In this document: positions 18,206 through 26,068 of the stretch, piece by piece
Layout of the letters: every line of letters starts with the position of its first letter
Numbering within the stretch: position 1 is the stretch's first letter
From: Chloroflexota bacterium
GTDB lineage: Bacteria > Chloroflexota > UBA11872 > VXOZ01
NCBI GenBank assembly: GCA_022824225.1
Contig: JAJEAH010000063.1
Coordinates: 62,001-126,000, forward strand
Reading direction: 5' to 3'
DNA length: 64,000 bases
The notes under the pieces: generated by a model
The model's input: only the letters and a program-made list of their open reading frames with translations
The model's database searches: none
What the model was told of the DNA's origin: nothing
Program-made: the position numbers and the translations under genes

Positions 18206-18988
18206 CTACGCTTCCGTAGCCTCAGTAATTGCCTGGCGCAGGTCCGTGCAGGCGCGGTAGAAGATGTTGGTATCGCAGGAAACGGAAACCATCTTTACTC
18301 CCCGCGCGGCCCACACGGCGGCGTCTTCGGGCGTGTTGACGAACGTGCCCACCACCTTGCCGTGTTGCCCGCAGAGCGTTACCGTGCGCTCGATGACGTC
18401 CACCACGCGCTGATGGCCGGTCTGACCGGCGACGCCCAGGGATTGCGAGAGATCGTACGGCCCAATGAAAATCGAGTCATAGCCGGGCACGGCAGCGATG
18501 GCCTCGAGATTCTCGACGCCTTCCGTGCCTTCCACCTGGAGCACGACTGCCTGATTCTCGTTGCAGACACTGAAAAACTCTTGCGCGCCCAGCGCGCCGT
18601 ATTGGCCGCCGCGCAGGAATACGTGCACGCCTCGCTCACCAGCGGGGGCAAAGCGCGCGGCCGAGACCGCGGCCTCCGCCTCTGCCGCGGTGGAAACAAA
18701 CGGCACTTGCACGCCGGAGGAGCCGCAGTCCAGGGCCGGTCCGATAAGCCAGGAAGCCGACGACGGCGTGCGCACGAGAGACGCGATGCCAAAGTGGTCG
18801 CAGGCGCTCACCAAGTGAACGAGACTCTCGGCATTGATGTGGCCGTGCTCTTGGTCCAATATGACGAAGTCAAAGCCCGCGATCGCCAAGGTCTCCACAT
18901 GCGAAATCGTCGGCGCGTCCACGAATACGCCAAACATCGTCTCGCCGCGCGCGATTCTGCGTCGCAAGCCAATCTGCTCAACGGTCAC
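18206..18988 (-). CDS. HpcH/HpaI family class II aldolase
   Basis: A 260-residue TIM-barrel enzyme of the HpcH/HpaI aldolase/citrate lyase family. The metal and substrate region shows ILDQEHG (43-49), VQVPFVSTAAEAE and IGPYDLSQSLG, all typical of 2-keto-3-deoxy sugar acid or 4-hydroxy-2-oxo acid aldolases that split a hydroxy-oxo acid to pyruvate and an aldehyde using Mg or Mn. The start is GTG at 18988, with AAGGAG eight bases upstream on this strand. It stands alone between two rightward genes. The substrate is not determined. Confidence 0.85.
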   Translation of the reverse strand: MTVEQIGLRRRIARGETMFGVFVDAPTISHVETLAIAGFDFVILDQEHGHINAESLVHLVSACDHFGIASLVRTPSSASWLIGPALDCGSSGVQVPFVSTAAEAEAAVSAARFAPAGERGVHVFLRGGQYGALGAQEFFSVCNENQAVVLQVEGTEGVENLEAIAAVPGYDSIFIGPYDLSQSLGVAGQTGHQRVVDVIERTVTLCGQHGKVVGTFVNTPEDAAVWAARGVKMVSVSCDTNIFYRACTDLRQAITEATEA

Positions 18989-19208
18989 AAGCGTGCTCCT
19001 TCAGTACTCTCAGGTTTCATTCAGCATAGTAGCTAGAATGTACCTAGGCAAGCGGCGCCCCACTCGCTTGCGCAGAGCAGCGCAACGTCCCGGCGCGCGG
19101 CGGCTCCCCAAGCGGGGCGCGGGACCGGCGCTGCGAGCCCCATGGCGAGAGCGTGTATACTCTACGTTAAGTCACTTGTAGCGGCCCGAGAAGGTTGAGG
19201 TCACCAAT

Positions 19209-20153
19209 ATGGAAGGCATTCAGGACTTTGCCGAGCGCGTGATCGAAAACGTCGAGCGCGTCATCGTGGGCAAACACGCGGAGGTGGAACTCACCCTCAT
19301 CGCCTTGCTTTGCGGCGGGCACGTCTTGGTCGAGGATGTTCCCGGCGTTGGCAAGACCTCCCTGGCGAAAGCGGTGGCACGCTCCATCGGCTGCAGCTTC
19401 AAGCGACTTCAGTTTACGCCGGACATGCTGCCCAGCGACATTACCGGCGTCTTCATCTTCAACCAGAAGACGAACGAGTTTGAGTTCAGGCCCGGGCCCA
19501 TCATGGCGCAGATCGTGCTGGCTGACGAAATCAACCGCGCCACCCCCAAGACCCAATCGGCGCTGCTGGAGGCCATGGAAGAACGACACGTTACGGTGGA
19601 AGGGCAGACCTTCCCCCTGCCCAGGCCGTTCCTCGTGCTGGCAACCCAAAACCCTATCGAGTATGAGGGAACGTTCCCCCTGCCCGAAGCGCAACTCGAC
19701 CGCTTCCTCATGCGTATCGAGTTGGGCTATCCCCGCCGCGCCGACGAGATGACAATCCTCGAATCGCAGCAACGGGCCCAGCCCCTCGATGAAATCAGCC
19801 AGGTGGTGGAAGTGCGCGAGCTAAGCGAAATGCAAGAGCGCACTAAGGAAGTCTACGTTGACCGACTGGTGCGGGAGTACATTGTGGAACTCGTGAACGC
19901 CACCCGCCAGCACCCCGACGTCTACCTGGGCGCCAGCCCACGGGGCAGCCTGGCGCTGGACCGCACCGCGCAGGCCCGCGCCGTCCTCATGGGACGTGAG
20001 TACGCCACCCCGGATGACGTCAAGTATATGGCCGTGCCGACCTTGGCGCATCGCCTGATCGTCAGTCCTGGCGCCGGTGTGCGCAATACCAGCACCAACG
20101 AAGTCGTGCTGGAACTCTTGGAGTCCGTGCCGGTGCCGGGCGCGAGGGTATAG
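19209..20153 (+). CDS. MoxR-family AAA+ ATPase (orphan)
   Basis: A 314-residue AAA+ ATPase. Walker A is GVGKTS (46-51), Walker B is VLADEIN, and [22 protein letters not shown] is the MoxR sensor region. MoxR proteins are chaperones that load metals or assemble complexes, nearly always next to DUF58 and von Willebrand factor A genes. None is present here: the next gene is a DNA alkyltransferase. The protein is complete, so its partner must lie elsewhere. A TATACT -10-like element lies at 19156-19161 without a good -35. Confidence 0.9.
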   Translation: MEGIQDFAERVIENVERVIVGKHAEVELTLIALLCGGHVLVEDVPGVGKTSLAKAVARSIGCSFKRLQFTPDMLPSDITGVFIFNQKTNEFEFRPGPIMAQIVLADEINRATPKTQSALLEAMEERHVTVEGQTFPLPRPFLVLATQNPIEYEGTFPLPEAQLDRFLMRIELGYPRRADEMTILESQQRAQPLDEISQVVEVRELSEMQERTKEVYVDRLVREYIVELVNATRQHPDVYLGASPRGSLALDRTAQARAVLMGREYATPDDVKYMAVPTLAHRLIVSPGAGVRNTSTNEVVLELLESVPVPGARV

Positions 20154-20249
20154 GGCTGCACAGTCGCGCGGAACAACCATAGTGATTGACCAGAGTGAGC
20201 GCCGGTTTGCGTTCAGTGTGACCAACAAGTGAATTGTGCAGGCAAGAAA

Positions 20250-20819
20250 ATGGGTATAGATTTGGTAAGCCAGCGTCTCGCCGACTGCGGACTGGCGGTG
20301 CGCATTGCCGACGCGGGGGAGAAGTGGGGTTGGTTTGCCGTGGCAGCGACGGCTGCGGGCGTTTGCGGCGCCACGTTTGGGCACACAACTGCTCTCGAAG
20401 CCGCAAATGAGCTTGAAGAGCGGCTGGATGTCCCGCATGGCGACAGTGGCGGCAGCGGCGAGGAGATTGCCGCTACCGCGGCGCGGGAACTGGTTGCGTT
20501 CTTTGCCGGCGAAAGTGCGGTGTTCACCGTTCCCCTTGCGCTGCGGGGTACTGGGTTCCAACGCGCGGTGTGGGAGGCGACCAATGCCATTCCCTACGGC
20601 GCATTGATGTCATACCGGGACGTGGCCGCCCAAATCGGCCGCCCGCAGGCCTACCGCGCGGTGGGCAATGCGCTTGGCCGGAATGCGCTGCCCGTCATCG
20701 TGCCGTGCCATCGGGTGATCGCTAGCGACGGCAGCTTCGGCGGCTACACCCAAGGGTTGCCTTGGAAGGAACGGCTGCTCGACCTGGAAGGGTCGCTCCG
20801 GCGGGTAAAACACCCTTAG
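20250..20819 (+). CDS. ogt: Methylated-DNA--protein cysteine methyltransferase
   Basis: A 189-residue suicide enzyme that removes alkyl groups from O6-alkylguanine. The acceptor is Cys153 in VPCHRV; the helix-turn-helix region (SYRDVAAQIG, RAVGNALGRN) precedes it as in all family members. The N-terminal 85 residues match the Ada/Ogt N-terminal ribonuclease-like domain. No AdaA zinc domain is fused. The start is uncertain: ATG 20250 or GTG 20229, neither with a clear ribosome-binding site. Confidence 0.92.
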   Translation: MGIDLVSQRLADCGLAVRIADAGEKWGWFAVAATAAGVCGATFGHTTALEAANELEERLDVPHGDSGGSGEEIAATAARELVAFFAGESAVFTVPLALRGTGFQRAVWEATNAIPYGALMSYRDVAAQIGRPQAYRAVGNALGRNALPVIVPCHRVIASDGSFGGYTQGLPWKERLLDLEGSLRRVKHP

Positions 20820-20985
20820 CTGGCGGCGCTTTCGCTGGGGCTTCCCAACGCACTCGCCACACACGCCGCGGCAGAGCCGATCTACCTATCTCACTTGTAG
20901 TTTGGCATTCCTGCATCGATGGGCGGGAGCGACGGTAGTAGGCAGGAGCTAGCGTTGGCCGTTCGTGGCCCGTGGTAGCCGGTAG

Positions 20986-21004
20986 CACAGGTTTGCAACC
21001 TGTG
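20986..21004. repeat. Perfect palindrome, 8-bp arms
   Basis: CACAGGTT, loop TGC, AACCTGTG. No T-tract follows. It resembles short dispersed intergenic palindromes seen in many uncultured bacteria. Confidence 0.55.
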
Positions 21005-21155
21005 TCTAGCCCCTCGGTTTGGCGCGTTCGCTCCACATTACAGCAAGTAAGCGCAGGTTACGCGCGCATTCCGCGCAAACCTACGCTACCCATCGATTCA
21101 ATCGTATTGAACCACCAGGTTATGTTGACATTTTACCGTCACTCCCACGAAAGTT

Positions 21156-21173
21156 CGCCCCCGTGCGGGGGCG
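21156..21173. repeat. Perfect GC-rich palindrome
   Basis: CGCCCCC, loop GTGC, GGGGGCG. Very stable hairpin in a gene-free stretch, 336 bases after ogt. Confidence 0.55.
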
Positions 21174-21316
21174 CGGAATCCATCTTCCCCCTGCGCCAGT
21201 CTGTCCTTCTACGAGGGGTAGAGAGTGACGTTGCGCACAAATAACGCCTTCGTCGATTGCTCTTTCTGTTGCTCTGCGGAGCAAAGCGATGGTGAGTCCC
21301 GCACAAACGCACTAGA

Positions 21317-21340
21317 TTCCTCGCTGCGCTCGGAATGACA
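21317..21340. repeat. Single dispersed copy of the GGAATGACA repeat unit
   Basis: About 22 of 24 bases match the first unit of the tandem array at 38614-38912 (core CGCTCGGAATGACA). Confidence 0.6.
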
Positions 21341-21399
21341 TGAGATGTCACCGCTGCCTAGTCTTGGTAGGCGCCGGGCTCTCTCCCGTCGCAGTCCGG

Positions 21400-21717
21400 T
21401 TATTGGCTCTCCTCTGCGTATCGCGTCCGGCTGAGGATATCGTCGTTGAGGAAGCCGACCTCTTGACCCCGATAGACGGTCACCAGGAAATCCTCGCGGG
21501 GTACTTCGGCAGATTGCACCAGACGGTTGTCGATCTCATCGATCGCCGCGCGCAGTTCCGGTTCGGCCAGGTCCTCAAGGAGCACCAGCGAACAGTAGAC
21601 GACCGTGTGGGCGTAGTGCAATTCGATTTGCGCGACCGGCATGCCGCCTCTGTGCAGCCGGTAGCCCTCTGAGGTGGGCGTGCGGTACTGCCGTTCGAAT
21701 ACGACGTCCGAACTCAT
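21400..21717 (-). CDS. Conserved-looking 105-residue protein of unknown function, after nadC
   Basis: I do not recognise a family. The product is a soluble alpha/beta-looking protein with many charged residues, no signal peptide and no cysteine pair. ATG 21717 lies four bases after the nadC stop, with GAGGAA as ribosome-binding site inside the nadC end, so translation is likely coupled to nadC. That spacing and codon use like its neighbours support a real gene. A role in NAD or quinolinate metabolism is only guilt by association. Confidence 0.65.
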   Translation of the reverse strand: MSSDVVFERQYRTPTSEGYRLHRGGMPVAQIELHYAHTVVYCSLVLLEDLAEPELRAAIDEIDNRLVQSAEVPREDFLVTVYRGQEVGFLNDDILSRTRYAEESQ

Positions 21718-21721
21718 TGGG

Positions 21722-22576
21722 CTATTCCTCAATGTCTAGACTTATGTCGAGCGCTGGGGCCGAATGCGTGAGCATGCCTACCGAGATCAGGTCTACGCCG
21801 GTTTGGGCCGCATCTTTGACGGACTCAAGGCTGATTCCGCCAGACGCCTCGGTGAACGCCTTGCCCCGCGCCATGTCCACTGCCGCCGCCATCATTTCCG
21901 CAGACATATTGTCAAGCAGAATACCATCCGCGCCGGCCGCCAGCGCTTCCGCGACCTGTGCCAGAGTCGCGGCCTCCACCTCGATCTTCAGAAGGTGATG
22001 TACGGCAGCCCTCGCTCGTTGCACGGCTGCCGCGATGGAGCCGCAGGCGGCAATGTGGTTGTCCTTTATGAGCACCCCGTCATAGAGACCGATGCGGTGG
22101 TTATGTCCGCCGCCGATGCGCACCGCGTACTTCTCCAGGTGTCGCAGACCGGGCGTCGTCTTGCGGGTATCGACGATCTGAGCGCCGGCGCCGGCCGCGG
22201 CAGCGACGAATTCGCGCGTGAGGGACGCCACGCCGGAGAGATGGCGGAGGAAATTGAGCGCCACCCGCTCGCCTGTCAGTATCGCCCGCAAGGGTCCCTC
22301 CACGCGCAGGATCGTGGCGCCCGGTTGCAGGTGCGCTCCGTCGCCAACCAGCGTCGTCGTGCCCACGGCATCGTCTAAGAGCGTGAACACCCGTGCTGCG
22401 ACGTCAACGCCGGCCAATACACCCGCCTCTTTGGTGTGAGCGGTGGCTACACCTACTTGATCGGGAGGAATGAGCGCGGCTGTGGTGACGTCGCCTGCGC
22501 CGACGTCTTCGGCCAGGGCGCGGCGAATAGTCTCGTCAACCAAACTGGGCAATAGCGCCTGCTCTGGAGCATTCAT
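21722..22576 (-). CDS. nadC: Nicotinate-nucleotide diphosphorylase (carboxylating)
   Basis: A 284-residue enzyme that makes nicotinate mononucleotide from quinolinate and PRPP in de novo NAD synthesis. Signatures: EDVGAGDVTT near the N-terminus, DTRKTTPGLR (PRPP/quinolinate binding), GGGHNHRIGL, LIKDNH and LLDNM. Length is normal. It follows nadB by 36 bases on the same strand. nadA is not in the window, so the first part of the pathway must be completed elsewhere. Confidence 0.96.
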   Translation of the reverse strand: MNAPEQALLPSLVDETIRRALAEDVGAGDVTTAALIPPDQVGVATAHTKEAGVLAGVDVAARVFTLLDDAVGTTTLVGDGAHLQPGATILRVEGPLRAILTGERVALNFLRHLSGVASLTREFVAAAAGAGAQIVDTRKTTPGLRHLEKYAVRIGGGHNHRIGLYDGVLIKDNHIAACGSIAAAVQRARAAVHHLLKIEVEAATLAQVAEALAAGADGILLDNMSAEMMAAAVDMARGKAFTEASGGISLESVKDAAQTGVDLISVGMLTHSAPALDISLDIEE

Positions 22577-22612
22577 GGCAGCTTTCCAGTTTTCCTTGCG
22601 TACATTAGTCGT

Positions 22613-24196
22613 CTAGGCGCTGCCGGAACGGCGTGTCTCCGGCGCGATTACGATGCGGCGGCGCCAGCCCTCATTGGCGTCAGGATAGTCCTGGCGAAAG
22701 TGCGCGCCGCGACTCTCCCGGCGCAAGCGCGCCGCCGTGGTGAGCAGCAGACCCAAGACCAGTGATGACCGGTATTCCTGCTGGCGGCGCGTCGCCCCGA
22801 TCGGCGCGCGCGCCAGCCACTCGCGGAGCTGCGCTTCCGCCGCCGCCAGGCCCGTCTCGTGGCGCACAATGCCCGTATTGTGCCACATGAGCTGTTGCAG
22901 CGCAGGCATGGCGCCGCCGGCCCGCTTGCGGTGCGTGGCCGGGGGCGGAATGTCGATGCGCACGTGCCGGTGGGGCGCAAGATCGGCCTCTCGCTGCGGG
23001 GGCAGCGCATAGTCGGGCACGTCGATGTCCTGGGAATCCAGCACGATGCGCCGGGCAAAGACAACCGCTTCCAGCAGCGAGTTGCTGGCCAGGCGGTTTG
23101 CCCCGTGGGCGCCGGTGCATGCCACTTCGCCGCACGCATACAACCCGGGCACGGTCGTGCGGCCCTGCAGGTCCGTCAGCACACCGCCTGTCATGTAATG
23201 GGCGGCCGGAGCCACGGGAATCAATTCCTTAGTTATGTCTATGCCATAGTGTTGGCAGCGCGCAAAGATGGTAGGAAAGTGCGTACGAGTCTCCGCCGCG
23301 TCCAGATGGCGCATATCCAGGTACACACAGTCAGTCTGTGCGGGTTCCATCTCGCGCACGGCCGCCCGCGCCACCACGTCGCGGGGCGCCAACTCCGCCA
23401 AGTCGTGATAGCGCGACATGTACCGCTCGCCGCTCTCGTTACGCAAGTGGGCCCCGGCGCCGCGCACGGCCTCTGAGATCAAGAACGACGCGGCGCCGGT
23501 CAGGCGCAGGGCGGTGGGATGGAACTGGTAGAATTCCATGTCCGCGATACCTGCGCCGGCGCCGAACGCCAGCGCCACGCCGTCGCCGGTCGCAATGGCA
23601 GGATTTGTGGTGTAGGCAAAGAGCCGGCCCGCGCCGCCGGAGCACAGAATGACTGTGCGAGCGCCAAATTCGCGAAACTGCCCGGCGCGTTCGTCCAGCG
23701 CCTCCACGCCCACGCAGCGGCCGCCCTGCACCAGCAGTTTGGTAGCGGTATGGTTTTCGCGTATTGTCACCGGGCTGCGCCGCGTGTAGCGGGAAAGCGC
23801 GCCTTCGATCTCTGCGCCCGTGGCGTCGCCGCGGGCGTGGAGCACGCGCGGCACGGAATGGGCGCCTTCATTCGCCAGGGTAATCTCCCCGTGCAACGTG
23901 TCGAAGTTCACGCCCAAGGCCATGAGTTCGCGGACACAGGCGCGGCCCTCGGTCACCATCGCCATCACGGCGTTGGCGTCGCACAGCCCTGCTCCCGCCA
24001 CCATCGTATCCTGCCAATGCAGGGCGGGACTGTCATCCGCGGCCACCGCGGCGGCAATGCCGCCCTGGGCGTACTTCGTGTTGGATTGGGAGAGTCGCCC
24101 CTTGGTCAGAATGAGCACAGAACCATATTGGCGCGCGTAGTGTGCTGCGTAGAGGCCGGCGATCCCGCTGCCGATGACGATGTAATCGTAGGTAAT
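22613..24196 (-). CDS. nadB: L-aspartate oxidase, apparent ATT start
   Basis: A 527-residue flavoprotein that oxidises aspartate to iminoaspartate, the first step of NAD synthesis. The FAD motif GSGIAGLYAAH lies at about residues 9-19. Further signatures are the KYAQGGIAA and EGAHSVPRVLHARGD regions, SEAVRGAGAHL, and CTGAHGANRLASNSL. The first ATG/GTG-like codon in frame (GTG 24118) would cut off the FAD motif. Reading back, no ATG, GTG or TTG occurs before the motif; the only well-placed codon is ATT at 24196, six bases after GGAGGG at 24208-24203, an ideal ribosome-binding site. I therefore start at ATT, a rare initiator. A base error for ATG is the alternative. Confidence 0.9.
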   Translation of the reverse strand: MTYDYIVIGSGIAGLYAAHYARQYGSVLILTKGRLSQSNTKYAQGGIAAAVAADDSPALHWQDTMVAGAGLCDANAVMAMVTEGRACVRELMALGVNFDTLHGEITLANEGAHSVPRVLHARGDATGAEIEGALSRYTRRSPVTIRENHTATKLLVQGGRCVGVEALDERAGQFREFGARTVILCSGGAGRLFAYTTNPAIATGDGVALAFGAGAGIADMEFYQFHPTALRLTGAASFLISEAVRGAGAHLRNESGERYMSRYHDLAELAPRDVVARAAVREMEPAQTDCVYLDMRHLDAAETRTHFPTIFARCQHYGIDITKELIPVAPAAHYMTGGVLTDLQGRTTVPGLYACGEVACTGAHGANRLASNSLLEAVVFARRIVLDSQDIDVPDYALPPQREADLAPHRHVRIDIPPPATHRKRAGGAMPALQQLMWHNTGIVRHETGLAAAEAQLREWLARAPIGATRRQQEYRSSLVLGLLLTTAARLRRESRGAHFRQDYPDANEGWRRRIVIAPETRRSGSA

Positions 24197-24243
24197 GGCG
24201 ATCCCTCCCGGCGGAATTCGTCGACGGGAAACAAGTGTACTTA

Positions 24244-24272
24244 AAGATACTCGACCGCCGTGCCGTGCTCAA
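24244..24272 (-). promoter_or_regulatory. Promoter of the nadB-nadC operon
   Basis: On the minus strand TTGAGC (24272-24267), 17-base spacer, TATCTT (24249-24244). The transcript would start near 24237, about 40 bases before the ATT start of nadB, supporting that start. Confidence 0.6.
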
Positions 24273-24510
24273 CCGAGACGAGACCGGGCCCATCCCGCCG
24301 GGCCGCTTTGCCAGACGTGCACCATGTGTCTGCCGCCGGAAGCATTCATGGGGCACGGCCCCTAGGACACGGCGCCCTTGGCTGTGCCTCGCTCACCCAT
24401 CAGCCGTAGTGGGCTCTGCATCGGAGTACTCTCCGGGAAACGGTCTCTTGATACTCGCTGGTGCCTGCCGGCGGCCCGCCGCTGCGTAGGCTCTGCCGCC
24501 CAAGCCGCAT
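24273..24510. other. Central part of divergent nadB/dtxR intergenic region
   Basis: The whole gap between nadB and the DtxR gene is about 410 bases. Outside the two opposed promoters I see no gene, RNA or clear palindromic metal-regulator box. Confidence 0.35.
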
Positions 24511-24538
24511 TTACACGGCTTGGCGCGCGCCGTATACT
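24511..24538 (+). promoter_or_regulatory. Promoter of the DtxR-type regulator gene
   Basis: TTACAC (24511-24516), 16-base spacer, TATACT (24533-24538). Transcript start near 24545, about 60 bases before the ATG. Confidence 0.5.
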
Positions 24539-24606
24539 TAACGTCAACGGGAACGCACCGCGTGGATGTGATTCCTGGGGTGAGGGCATTAAGGACGCTG
24601 CACGCC

Positions 24607-25302
24607 ATGGCAAGCGACAACCAAGCGTCGCCAACTCGACCGACTACGGCCGGCATCGAGCGCTACCTGGAAGCCATCTACGCCTTGGGCGATGAAGGCC
24701 GGGAGGTTATTGCCGCGCGGCTGGCCGAGCACCTGGGCGTCGCCGCGCCCACGGTGACCGAGGCCTTGCGCCGTTTGGTAAAAGACGGCTACGTTTCCCT
24801 CAACCGCCGGCGGGAAATCGAGTTTACGCCCATGGGACAGGCGGTGGCCGAGCGCATCGTGCGGCGTCACCGGCTCTCGGAGCGCCTGCTCACCGACCTG
24901 CTCGGCGTGCCGTGGTACGACGTCCACGAAGAGGCCAGCCGGTTGGAACACGCGATATCGCCGAGTGTGGAGGCCAAGCTCGCGGCGCTCTTAGGTGAAC
25001 CCGCCACCTGCCCCCACGGCAATCCAATCCCCGGTTCGGGCTCTCCCAATCTGGAGACCGGGCACTATCTGGACGTGGCCGCCGAGGGCGAGGAAGTCGT
25101 GGTGGAGCGTATCACGGAGCAAGCCGAACAGGATAGCCGGCTGCTCGAGTATTTCCATCGCAATGGGATTGTCCCCGGCGCTCTGGTGCGCGTGGCGCGG
25201 GTGGAGCCGTCTGTCGGCGCCATCGAATTGCGGGTGGGCGAACAGACGGTGAGCATCAGTCTGCAAGCAGCCAACTGGATCTTCGTGCAGCCGGCCCCGT
25301 GA
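24607..25302 (+). CDS. DtxR/MntR-family metal-dependent regulator with FeoA-like domain
   Basis: A 231-residue repressor. An N-terminal winged helix (about 10-70; VIAARLAEHLGVAAPTV recognition region) is followed by the dimer and metal domain with LEHAIS and the CPHGNPIPG signature, then a C-terminal FeoA/SH3-like domain (about 155-229). Family members bind Fe(II) or Mn(II) and repress uptake or storage genes. No metal transporter is adjacent; the divergent neighbour is nadB. ATG 24607 gives the usual length; an upstream ATG would add 29 unrelated residues. Its targets are probably elsewhere. Confidence 0.9.
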   Translation: MASDNQASPTRPTTAGIERYLEAIYALGDEGREVIAARLAEHLGVAAPTVTEALRRLVKDGYVSLNRRREIEFTPMGQAVAERIVRRHRLSERLLTDLLGVPWYDVHEEASRLEHAISPSVEAKLAALLGEPATCPHGNPIPGSGSPNLETGHYLDVAAEGEEVVVERITEQAEQDSRLLEYFHRNGIVPGALVRVARVEPSVGAIELRVGEQTVSISLQAANWIFVQPAP

Positions 25303-25428
25303 CCCGCCGCCGCCCAGTGGAGCGGTTCCCGCGGCCGGTCGCAGTTTCGCCGCCGCAATGCACATGTTACGCGTCCCGCACGCAGCGCTCCGGCGCTCGC
25401 AGCGTTCTAGTGGTAAAAGGTAAATGGC

Positions 25429-25869
25429 ATGGCCAAGAGCGGATCGCGCAGAAAGAGAAAGAAGCCCCAATCGTCCCGCCGCAGGCAGCGCGCGAAAGAA
25501 GCGCCGCCGGCGCCGGTGGAGGCCGACGACTATAGCTGGGACATGGAAAGCCGGCCGCGGCGTGTATTCGTCTGCATTGGCCCCTCCTGCGTCGACCAGA
25601 AGAGTCGCGGCATACTGACGGAAGTCAAGAAGCAAGTCGACCGGCTCGGTCTAAGAGAGTCGGTTCACGTCTACGCCGCGACGTGCCTCAGCCACTGCAA
25701 ACGCGCCCCGGTGATGCGCGTCTATCCGGAGGGCACCATCTACTGCCAGGTCCAGCCGCGTGACGTGCGCACGCTTGTGAACGAGCACCTATACAAGGGT
25801 GAAGTCGTTACCCTTTTCTCTCACGACCCCTTCACCACCGTACAGTGGAATGATGAAATCGACTCGTAA
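25429..25869 (+). CDS. Thioredoxin-like [2Fe-2S] ferredoxin
   Basis: A 146-residue protein. Residues 1-30 are very basic and probably disordered. From about 44 a thioredoxin-like [2Fe-2S] domain follows, with Cys49 and Cys54 (CIGPSC) and Cys86 and Cys90 (CLSHC). That is the NuoE-type pattern, and RAPVMRVYPEG after the second pair is typical of shethna-like or NuoE-related small ferredoxins. It probably carries electrons in the cytoplasm. AAAGG lies eight bases before ATG 25429. No partner oxidoreductase is next to it; the adjacent QueG and DtxR genes are suggestive of iron metabolism only loosely. Confidence 0.82.
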   Translation: MAKSGSRRKRKKPQSSRRRQRAKEAPPAPVEADDYSWDMESRPRRVFVCIGPSCVDQKSRGILTEVKKQVDRLGLRESVHVYAATCLSHCKRAPVMRVYPEGTIYCQVQPRDVRTLVNEHLYKGEVVTLFSHDPFTTVQWNDEIDS

Positions 25870-26068
25870 CGGCGGCTAGGCGCGGGAGAGTCCTGCGCCG
25901 GGCGGCCGCGTTGGCAAGGAGCGCGTGCGAACCGGGCGAGCCGGCCACGCTGGCTTGCGGGAGCTTGCCGCTTTCCGACGGGCCCGCGGCGAGAGGCGGG
26001 CGCTTTGGTTGCTCTGTCTACGAAGTCACCGTCCGCCGCTTAGGCCGCGCCAACACAGCTCCGAGGAT

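Larger units (their letters stand above)
20820..21399. other. 580-base gap rich in palindromes and repeat debris
   Basis: No gene is supported. It holds a perfect palindrome CACAGGTT-TGC-AACCTGTG (20986-21004), a second one CGCCCCC-GTGC-GGGGGCG (21156-21173), and at 21317-21340 a single copy of the repeat unit that forms the tandem array after ftsZ. The leftward nadC-linked gene ends at its right edge. Confidence 0.6.

Noticed and set aside
20154-20249. Promoter TTGACC near 20190 for ogt
   Set aside because: No matching -10 element at the right distance.
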